Shown here one piece after another: positions 5,769-10,317 of a stretch of DNA of 10,317 bases. Location: NCBI GenBank assembly GCA_937892635.1, contig CALBKB010000115.1:1-10317 (forward strand). The letters are read 5' to 3'. The stretch comes from an uncultured Clostridia bacterium (GTDB lineage Bacteria; Bacillota; Clostridia; Oscillospirales; UMGS1783). Each line of letters opens with the position of its first letter. Position 1 is the stretch's first letter. A program made the position numbers and the translations under genes. A model generated the notes under the pieces. It had not been told where the DNA came from and searched no databases. It worked only from the letters and a program-made list of their open reading frames with translations.

Positions 5769-6533
5769 ATGATCCTGACCGTTGATGTGGGAAACAGCAA
5801 TATCGTAGTTGGTGCTTTTGAGGCCGATGCCCTCGCCTTTTCGGCGCGGCTCAACACAGAGAAGAAGCGGCTGAGCGATGAGTACGCCATCGACTTGCGC
5901 AACATTTTTGCTCTGTACGGCGAAAACCGCACCATTGAAGGCGCCATTCTGTCTTCGGTTGTGCCCGGGCTGACGCCGGTATTACGGCGCGCCATCAAGT
6001 TGGTTTTTGGTCTGGACTGCATGATCGTAGGTCCGGGCATTAAAACCGGCATGAATATACGCATCGATAATCCCTCACAGTTGGGCAGTGATATATTGGC
6101 CGATGCCGTAGGGGCTTACACCCAATACCCCGGTCCCATCGTTATTTTTGATTTGGGAACAGCATCCACCATTTCGGTGACCGATGAAACGGGCAGCATT
6201 CTCGGCGGCGCCATTTTGCCGGGTGTTACCCTTTCGCTCAACGCATTGTCACAAACAGCGGCACAGTTGCCTGAGATCAGCATGGAGCCGCCCAAAGACA
6301 TCATCGGCACCAACACCATTGATTCAATGCGATCGGGCATTCTCTTCGGCAACGCATCCATGATTGATGGCATGATCGACCGTCTGACCGAGCGATTGGG
6401 AAAAGCGCCGACGGTTGTAGCAACGGGCGGGATTGCCGAGACAATCATCCCCCATTGCAAACATAATATTATTCTGGATCCGTCCTTACAGCTCAAGGGA
6501 CTGCTCCACCTTTACCGAAAGAATCGCTCCTGA
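5769..6533 (+). CDS. coaX: Type III pantothenate kinase
   Basis: A 254-residue cytoplasmic enzyme catalysing the first step of coenzyme A synthesis, ATP-dependent phosphorylation of pantothenate. Family motifs in order: the N-terminal phosphate loop DVGNSN with Asp6 (6-11), SSVVPGLTP (62-70), LGSDILADAVGA (105-116), IFDLGTAST (126-134), GGAILPGV (146-153) and the late TGGIAE (219-224). Length matches the family (about 255). The usual GADR at the pantothenate-binding loop reads GSDI here (106-109): the Asp is kept and the Arg is not. Type III enzymes need a monovalent cation and are not feedback-inhibited by CoA (family knowledge). The ATG has AAAGGAG at good spacing. An ECF transporter S component follows after 60 bases with no terminator, so the two are probably co-transcribed. 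Confidence 0.95.
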   Translation: MILTVDVGNSNIVVGAFEADALAFSARLNTEKKRLSDEYAIDLRNIFALYGENRTIEGAILSSVVPGLTPVLRRAIKLVFGLDCMIVGPGIKTGMNIRIDNPSQLGSDILADAVGAYTQYPGPIVIFDLGTASTISVTDETGSILGGAILPGVTLSLNALSQTAAQLPEISMEPPKDIIGTNTIDSMRSGILFGNASMIDGMIDRLTERLGKAPTVVATGGIAETIIPHCKHNIILDPSLQLKGLLHLYRKNRS

Positions 6534-6553
6534 GGGCGTTCTTAATACATGGC

Positions 6554-6576
6554 GCTGCATCCGTGCACGGAGCAGC
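6554..6576 (+). other. Hairpin in the coaX-ECF intergenic leader
   Basis: GCTGC (6554-6558) pairs with GCAGC (6572-6576), and TCCG (6560-6563) pairs with CGGA (6568-6571) around a TGCA loop, with one bulged A (6559). It is a nine-pair stem ending three bases before the AGGAGG site of the next gene. There is no T run, so it is not a terminator. It might tune translation or mRNA stability; that is inference. Confidence 0.45.
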
Positions 6577-6579
6577 AGC

Positions 6580-6585
6580 AGGAGG
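6580..6585 (+). promoter_or_regulatory. Ribosome binding site fixing the start of the ECF S-component gene
   Basis: Perfect AGGAGG, eight bases before the ATG at 6594. The frame is open further upstream to an ATG at 6549, but that start has no ribosome binding site and its extra residues are not membrane-like. Confidence 0.85.
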
Positions 6586-6593
6586 TTTTCACA

Positions 6594-7169
6594 ATGCAAA
6601 CGGCACATATCAAAAAACTCGTTGGGCTTGCCCTGTTTACCGCCATCGTTGTGGTGCTGCAGTTTATGGGCTCGTTCATCAAACTCGGAATGTTCTCGGT
6701 ATCGCTGGTGCTCATTCCTATTGTCGTGGGAGCAGCGGTATACGGACGCGCGGCAGGCGCATGGCTTGGCTTGGTGTTCGGACTGGTCGTACTGCTATCC
6801 GGCGATGCCGCCCCTTTCTTGGTTGTCAATCCGCTGGGCTGCGTGGCCACCGTCTTAGTCAAAGGCACGGTAGCCGGATACCTTGCCGGACAAACCTATC
6901 GGCTCATTTCCCCCAAAAATAAATACGTAGGCGTAGCGGCAGCGGCCGTGATTTGTCCGTTGGTCAACAGCGGTATCTTCTTTATCGGGTGCAAACTATT
7001 CTTTATGGATACCATTGCTGAGTGGGCAAAAGGAGCCGGATTCACCGGGGATGCGACACTGTATGTGATCGTTGGGCTTATCGGTCTTAACTTTATTTTT
7101 GAACTGTTGTTTAACCTTGTACTGAGCCCGGGTATTTTGCGTATTATCAATATCGGACAAAAAAGATAA
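6594..7169 (+). CDS. ECF transporter S component, probably for pantothenate (PanT-like)
   Basis: A 191-residue integral membrane protein with six hydrophobic segments (about 8-28, 34-50, 54-70, 80-100, 112-132, 157-180) and short polar loops. The layout and features such as LVLIPIVVGAAVYGRAAGAWLG-type helices 2-3 and FLVVNPLG before helix 4 fit the substrate-binding S component of energy-coupling factor vitamin importers, which share an EcfA-EcfA'-EcfT module encoded elsewhere. The substrate cannot be read from sequence by eye. The position directly after the pantothenate kinase gene, probably in one transcript, makes pantothenate the best guess. The ATG at 6594 is chosen for its AGGAGG site. 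The gene ends at a strong terminator. Confidence 0.85.
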   Translation: MQTAHIKKLVGLALFTAIVVVLQFMGSFIKLGMFSVSLVLIPIVVGAAVYGRAAGAWLGLVFGLVVLLSGDAAPFLVVNPLGCVATVLVKGTVAGYLAGQTYRLISPKNKYVGVAAAAVICPLVNSGIFFIGCKLFFMDTIAEWAKGAGFTGDATLYVIVGLIGLNFIFELLFNLVLSPGILRIINIGQKR

Positions 7170-7170
7170 C

Positions 7171-7206
7171 AAAAAAAGAACGAAGCGTTTGCTTCGTTCT
7201 TTTTAT
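7171..7206. terminator. Bidirectional terminator between the ECF gene and the tRNA pair
   Basis: Stem AGAACGAAGC (7177-7186) with GCTTCGTTCT (7191-7200), loop GTTT. TTTT (7201-7204) follows on the plus strand, and a run of seven As (7171-7177) gives a T tail on the minus strand. It lies two bases after the ECF gene stop and just past the tRNA-Thr 3' end, so it can end both transcripts. Confidence 0.92.
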
Positions 7207-7207
7207 A

Positions 7208-7283
7208 TGGAGCTGATAACCAGATTCGAACTGGTGACCTCATCCTTACCAAGGATGTGCTCTACCTACTGAGCTATATCAGC
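7208..7283 (-). tRNA. tRNA-Thr (anticodon GGT)
   Basis: A 76-base cloverleaf including an encoded CCA. Acceptor GCTGATA pairs with TATCAGC; the D stem is GCTC/GAGC; the anticodon stem is CATCC/GGATG with loop TTGGTAA (anticodon GGT, reading ACC/ACT); the variable loop is AGGTC; the T stem is ACCAG/CTGGT with loop TTCGAAT; the discriminator base is T. All stems pair perfectly. It follows tRNA-Trp by 34 bases in the same transcript. Confidence 0.97.
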
Positions 7284-7317
7284 AAATCGGAGACCTACTA
7301 GATTTCGGCCCCCACAA

Positions 7318-7393
7318 TGGCAGGGGCAGAAGGGATCGAACCCTCGGCACGCGGTTTTGGAGACCGATGCTCTACCAGCTGAGCTATACCCCT
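7318..7393 (-). tRNA. tRNA-Trp (anticodon CCA)
   Basis: A 76-base cloverleaf with encoded CCA. Acceptor AGGGGTA pairs with TGCCCCT (one T-G pair); the D stem is GCTC/GAGC; the anticodon loop is CTCCAAA (anticodon CCA, codon TGG); the T stem is GAGGG/CCTTC with loop TTCGATC; the discriminator is G, the tryptophanyl-tRNA synthetase identity base. The anticodon stem TCGGT/ACCGC has a T-C mismatch at its outermost pair (27-43). First gene of the tRNA unit, with a strong promoter just upstream. Confidence 0.97.
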
Positions 7394-7420
7394 GTATAGC
7401 ATCTCTCTTGACGCTCGTTT

Positions 7421-7449
7421 ATTATACAATATGCATTTTGGCTTGTCAA
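7421..7449 (-). promoter_or_regulatory. Strong promoter of the tRNA-Trp/tRNA-Thr unit
   Basis: Minus strand: perfect -35 TTGACA (7444-7449), 17-base spacer, perfect -10 TATAAT (7421-7426). The transcript start near 7414 gives a leader of about 20 bases before tRNA-Trp. Consensus strength fits a stable RNA gene. Confidence 0.92.
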
Positions 7450-7461
7450 TAGATTTTTGTC

Positions 7462-7490
7462 AAAAAAGAGGGCGATTTGCCCTCTTTTTT
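7462..7490 (-). terminator. Rho-independent terminator of the glycosyltransferase gene
   Basis: Stem GAGGGC/GCCCTC (7479-7484 and 7468-7473), loop of five, extended by six A-T pairs and ending in a run of six Ts on the minus strand (7462-7467). It begins at the gene's stop codon. The T run flows directly into a TTGACA hexamer (7458-7463). Confidence 0.92.
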
Positions 7491-8788
7491 TACTTGTTTT
7501 TCAGCTGTTTGACCTTTTCCAAAATCGGATCGGGCGGCACATCTTCCACGTTACCCATATCCTTGACACTGCTATGCGGAATAATCGTCCATTCCGTTTT
7601 CGGGCGCAGAATCGCACTCATGGCAATAAATGCGGTGGGTAAAATAAAGACGGGGAATGCCAGAATGCTTCGCCACATCCGCAGCACCGGCTTCTTATCG
7701 GCAGCCAAGCCAAAGGCGGCTAGCGCGGCAATGGCAAGTACGGCCAACACCGGCACAGCCAACAGCAACCACAACAACTTATCGGGCACACCCGACAATA
7801 TGAGCATACCGGCATACGGAATGAAGGACAGGATCATAGCCGTCTGCGAAATGGGCAGCATCAGAAAACAAAAGATATCAAACCCATCGACAAAATTGGT
7901 TTTCATGCGGGCAAGGGCTTGTTTCCAAAGCTTGGTAAAACACTGTACGCCACCAACCTCCCAGCGGCGAAACTGTGAGAAGAAAAATCGGGGTTTGGTT
8001 GGCTGTTCATCATAGAATTTGGCATCCTGCAACAACCCGATCTTATACCCTTTCATGCGCGCCATGCAGGAGAATTCGCCGTCCTCGGTCATGGTCGAGG
8101 TCTGCCAACCGTCCTTCAAAATTTCACTGCGCACGGCAAAGCCTGTCCCGTAAACCATGCAAGACATGCCGTTACTGCAACGCACGGCGTTATACATGCG
8201 CATGACCAGCGACCAAAAGATATCGTAGCATCCGCTGACCACCGAATCAAAGGGGTTTTTCGCCGTACGCCAACCGCTGACCACATCCAAACCGCCGTTG
8301 AAACCTTCGCTGAGTTTTTGCATGAAATCGGGCGGCAAGAGATTGTCGGCATCAATGACCAAATAGGCGTCAAAGACATCGGCATAAGCCTTGTTAATAT
8401 AGGCTGTTAACGCCTCCAGAGCAAAGCCTTTGCCTTTTCGCAACGGATCAAACCGTTCCAACACCTCACAGCCTTTGGCACGCGCCACCGCGGCGGTATC
8501 ATCCGTGCAGTTGTCTGCCAGGCAGAATATCTTATATTTGTCTTGGGGATATTGTTGCTCACGGATCGAATCGATAAGATTACCGATCACCTCGGACTCG
8601 TTACGGGCGCACACCAAAACGGCGAAAGCATGTTGCTTTCCCTCTTTTCGTTTGGGTTTACGCAAAGGCAAAAAGCCACGGATGCCGTGAATGACCTGCC
8701 AGGCCATGGTGGGTATCCATAAAATAGCCAACAGCACCATCAGTACCGCGCAGATGATCGGGAGAACCTGATACAGAAAAATTTCCAT
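7490..8788 (-). CDS. Membrane-bound family 2 glycosyltransferase (processive type)
   Basis: A 432-residue enzyme expected to transfer sugar from a nucleotide-sugar at the inner membrane face. It has an N-terminal membrane helix (about 5-30), then a GT-A catalytic domain: VLVCARNESEVIGNLIDSI (57-75), CLADNCTDDT (89-98), the metal-binding DAD (146-148), TED with the likely catalytic Asp236 (234-236) and QFRRW (272-276). Three to four membrane helices follow (about 305-332, 338-362, 376-396) with a cytoplasmic tail. DxD plus ED plus QxxRW is the signature of processive synthases such as cellulose, hyaluronan and poly-N-acetylglucosamine synthases; the sugar and polymer cannot be told. No PilZ domain is seen, and no export or modification partner gene is adjacent. 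A longer frame reaches 8881, but the ATG at 8786-8788 has GAGGAAA upstream and follows the promoter. Confidence 0.88.
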   Translation of the reverse strand: MEIFLYQVLPIICAVLMVLLAILWIPTMAWQVIHGIRGFLPLRKPKRKEGKQHAFAVLVCARNESEVIGNLIDSIREQQYPQDKYKIFCLADNCTDDTAAVARAKGCEVLERFDPLRKGKGFALEALTAYINKAYADVFDAYLVIDADNLLPPDFMQKLSEGFNGGLDVVSGWRTAKNPFDSVVSGCYDIFWSLVMRMYNAVRCSNGMSCMVYGTGFAVRSEILKDGWQTSTMTEDGEFSCMARMKGYKIGLLQDAKFYDEQPTKPRFFFSQFRRWEVGGVQCFTKLWKQALARMKTNFVDGFDIFCFLMLPISQTAMILSFIPYAGMLILSGVPDKLLWLLLAVPVLAVLAIAALAAFGLAADKKPVLRMWRSILAFPVFILPTAFIAMSAILRPKTEWTIIPHSSVKDMGNVEDVPPDPILEKVKQLKNK

Positions 8789-8793
8789 ACATG

Positions 8794-8800
8794 TTTCCTC
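8794..8800 (-). promoter_or_regulatory. Ribosome binding site fixing the start of the glycosyltransferase gene
   Basis: GAGGAAA on the minus strand, five bases before the ATG at 8786-8788. The earlier in-frame start at 8881 lies upstream of the promoter. Confidence 0.75.
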
Positions 8801-8817
8801 TTTTGTTTTATATTGAC

Positions 8818-8846
8818 AGTATACCCCCGCAGGCACGATTTGTCGA
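8818..8846 (-). promoter_or_regulatory. Sigma-A-type promoter of the glycosyltransferase gene
   Basis: Minus strand: -35 TCGACA (8841-8846), 17-base spacer, -10 TATACT (8818-8823). Expected transcript start near 8811, a leader of about 23 bases. Confidence 0.7.
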
Positions 8847-8905
8847 GCCGTTTTTTTGGATAGTTTCACGATATTGGACAAAAACTAACGCTAGAGGTGA
8901 TAAAT

Positions 8906-9064
8906 ATGTCAAAGAAAAAGCAGATCAAACTTCCCCCCCGCGAGCCGGCCTATGAAACCTATGCCTTGGCTGACCAGCAACGCCTTACGCCTTGGGGCAC
9001 GTCCATCCCCACCGAGAGCGGCGTAGAGCAGATGCGGGAATGGAACGAAGAAAATAAGCTATAA
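8906..9064 (+). CDS. 52-residue small protein, DUF3787-like (CDIF630_02480-like)
   Basis: A small, highly polar protein with no membrane segment or signal peptide. It has a basic lead (MSKKKQIKLPPREP) and a C-terminal half containing TPWGTSIPTESGVEQMREWN (29-48), ending in acidic and basic residues. The 'TPWGTSIPTESGVEqa.eW..eN' pattern is one I recall from the clostridial DUF3787 family of roughly 50-60 residues; I cannot run a profile search, so the family name is moderately sure and the function is unknown. Coding is supported by an AGAGGTGA ribosome binding site six bases before the ATG, a stop followed at once by a terminator, and the strong family-like motif. No convincing vegetative promoter is visible. 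It is divergent from the glycosyltransferase and convergent with the foldase. Confidence 0.82.
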   Translation: MSKKKQIKLPPREPAYETYALADQQRLTPWGTSIPTESGVEQMREWNEENKL

Positions 9065-9093
9065 AAAAGGGATGCCGTACGGCATCCCCTTTT
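9063..9093. terminator. Terminator between the small protein gene and the PpiC foldase gene
   Basis: Stem GGGATGCC (9069-9076) with GGCATCCC (9081-9088), loop GTAC. On the minus strand it ends in TTTTTT (9063-9068), a strong terminator for the foldase gene. On the plus strand the tail is CTTTTCC, weaker but usable for the small protein gene whose stop is at 9064. Confidence 0.9.
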
Positions 9094-9096
9094 CCA

Positions 9097-10317
9097 TTAC
9101 TGAACGTCAAGATTCTTAATCAGTTCTTCTTCAATCTGTATGGTCAGCGCTTTGGTCATCTCTTCGACCTTTGCGTCGTACGCCTCCGATATCAGCGTAC
9201 CGCGCACACTGGTCTGCCATCTGGGCAGATCGTCGCCAACGAAGTAGATAACGTGCGTGCCGTAGTCCGTGTCAACCAGCCCCACATCGCCGCTCTTACG
9301 AGCTTCGTCGAAGCACCAATCGTTAAAGGTTTTAACCATCTGATCGGGATACACACCCTCGTACAGACCGCCGTTATAGTAGTTACCGTCATCGGTGTAG
9401 CGCATGGCCAGATCGGCGAAAGACTGTTCCGTCTTCTCCCCGTTTTGCCACTGATCGTAATAACCCTGAGCCTTTTTGCGAGCCTGCTCGGCCGTGACCG
9501 AATCTTCCATCGTAGCCACGAGCAGGTGGCGAACCGATACCGTGTCTTCTTCCTGTAGATATTTAGCTTTATCTAAGACATAGACACGGTAGGTTTTTGC
9601 CTTATCATCATGGAACAGTTTAACCGAGCCGGCAACCGTGGTGTCGTCAAAGAGCCACTTGCTTGCCTCATCGTCCTTATTATAGGCGGCAGCCGTCACC
9701 TTAAAGGAATCGGGATTGGTATGGTCATCCTCTTCGCCATCGCCATGATCCTCATGATTGGCTACCAGATAGGCTTTGAGTTTGGCTTTGAAATCCTCAA
9801 CGCCGGTTGCGGCGGCCAGTTTCTCAGCTTCGGCCTTGGCGGCCTCCTGACTCACAGCACCCTCGGCCAACTTCTCGCCTTCCTTAGGCACTTGATACGA
9901 GAAGGTGTAGCTGTAATAATCAGCCTTGAGAACATTAAGCGGATTTTTCTCATAATAGGTCTGGATCTGCTCGACGCTCGGCGTCATTTCACCTTCCAGC
10001 GTCATCTGATACTTGGTGGCCAGCATGGAGAGGATCAGGCAATTATCCACATCCGTCTGATTGACGCCGCGGGCATAGCGACCGACATTCTCATACGACT
10101 GCTTGGCACGGTCAATCGCCGCCTGTTTTTCAACCTCGGTCAGCTCGACGCCGGCCGCTTTCGCGTTTTCGCAAAGGACTAACAACTGCTTCATGTTGTC
10201 CTTAGCCTGATTGGCAAAATACTCAAACCAGGTAATCGACTTATTATCAGCGTCGGTGGTATATTGCTCCTTGAGCGGGGTATCGGTTTTCAAACCGGTA
10301 TAAGACAGATAATTGCC
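9097..10317 (-). CDS. PpiC/parvulin-type peptidyl-prolyl isomerase, PrsA-like foldase (5' end outside the window)
   Basis: The last 406 codons of a larger protein; the frame stays open to the right edge (upstream residues read GNYLSYTGLKTDTPLKEQ), so a TTG at 10293 is not the real start. Such proteins sit on the outer face of the membrane and help exported proteins fold. The visible part has an N-terminal helical chaperone region of the SurA/PrsA type (to about residue 130), a charged linker, then a parvulin domain from about EDTVSVRHLLVA through FADLAMRYTDDGNYYNGGLY to GTHVIYFVGDD, and a C-terminal helix back to the chaperone module. The signal or lipobox is outside the window. An odd His- and acid-rich insert (bases 9721-9756) lies between chaperone and isomerase domains. 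The opening 'NYLSYTGL...PLKEQ...TWFEYF' is typical of clostridial PpiC proteins. Terminated by the hairpin at 9063-9093. Confidence 0.9.
   Translation of the reverse strand, partial: GNYLSYTGLKTDTPLKEQYTTDADNKSITWFEYFANQAKDNMKQLLVLCENAKAAGVELTEVEKQAAIDRAKQSYENVGRYARGVNQTDVDNCLILSMLATKYQMTLEGEMTPSVEQIQTYYEKNPLNVLKADYYSYTFSYQVPKEGEKLAEGAVSQEAAKAEAEKLAAATGVEDFKAKLKAYLVANHEDHGDGEEDDHTNPDSFKVTAAAYNKDDEASKWLFDDTTVAGSVKLFHDDKAKTYRVYVLDKAKYLQEEDTVSVRHLLVATMEDSVTAEQARKKAQGYYDQWQNGEKTEQSFADLAMRYTDDGNYYNGGLYEGVYPDQMVKTFNDWCFDEARKSGDVGLVDTDYGTHVIYFVGDDLPRWQTSVRGTLISEAYDAKVEEMTKALTIQIEEELIKNLDVQ

Noticed and set aside
7284..7317. Spacer between the two tRNAs as a further small RNA
   Set aside because: Only 34 bases, with no cloverleaf or terminator-like structure.
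7431..8015. Long plus-strand open frame opposite the glycosyltransferase
   Set aside because: Antisense to conserved catalytic-domain and membrane sequence; it begins inside the tRNA promoter.
8789..8881. A 31-codon upstream extension of the glycosyltransferase frame
   Set aside because: It spans the predicted promoter (8818-8846), and the downstream ATG has a good ribosome binding site and begins directly with the first membrane helix.
8857..8887. Possible forespore sigma-G-type promoter (TGGATA, 18-base gap, AAAACTA) for the small protein gene
   Set aside because: The -10 match is only partial, and the implied transcript start would fall at the edge of the ribosome binding site.
9610..10182. 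190-codon plus-strand open frame with hydrophobic residues opposite the PpiC gene
   Set aside because: The hydrophobicity is a by-product of reading acidic and lysine-rich codons in antisense; no ribosome binding site and the minus-strand product is a clear PpiC protein.
10291..10293. TTG as the start of the PpiC foldase
   Set aside because: The frame stays open to the window edge and the upstream residues (GNYLSYTG) match the interior of clostridial PpiC proteins, so the gene is partial.

Overview
The window looks like a chromosomal housekeeping stretch from a Gram-positive anaerobe of the class Clostridia, plausibly an Oscillospirales/Ruminococcaceae-type organism with about half G+C. The basis is the gene set (DUF2232-rplI-dnaB, secG, a murT-gatD pair, type III pantothenate kinase coaX, an ECF transporter S component, a clostridial PpiC foldase), strong AGGAGG-type ribosome binding sites, and textbook TTGACA/TATAAT promoters. 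The lineage is an inference; no rRNA is present. I see no insertion sequence, CRISPR array, phage gene or other sign of a mobile region.

Layout, left to right. 1-1727 (minus): an operon of a DUF2232/YybS membrane protein, ribosomal protein bL9 (rplI, ATGA overlap) and the first 49 codons of replicative helicase dnaB, with its own promoter. 1813-2162 (minus): secG with its promoter and terminator. 2188-2732 (minus): an RDD membrane protein with an N-terminal zinc ribbon, divergent from 2736-3616 (plus): an unrecognised membrane-anchored extracytoplasmic protein. 3611-5707 (minus): a murT-gatD-like operon, divergent from 5711-7206 (plus): coaX and an ECF S component, probably for pantothenate. 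7208-7449 (minus): tRNA-Trp then tRNA-Thr. 7462-8846 (minus): a processive-type family 2 glycosyltransferase. 8906-9064 (plus): a 52-residue protein resembling the clostridial DUF3787 family. 9097-10317 (minus): a PpiC/parvulin foldase whose 5' end lies outside the window.

The most interesting observation is the murT-gatD-like operon. This pair normally amidates the D-Glu of lipid II, with GatD releasing ammonia from glutamine. Here the GatD partner is full length and in frame, but the positions of the catalytic Cys, the glutamine-binding Arg and the catalytic His hold Gly, Gln and Ala. MurT keeps its P-loop, its Cys4 zinc ribbon and the Asp reported as catalytic, yet several signature motifs are changed. 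The pair looks like a maintained, co-evolving complex that has lost glutaminase activity, so it may use free ammonia or have taken on another role.

Other points: two divergent promoter pairs share the same geometry (back-to-back -35 boxes 3 bp apart); several terminators serve convergent genes from both sides; and coaX sits next to the likely vitamin transporter that would supply its substrate.
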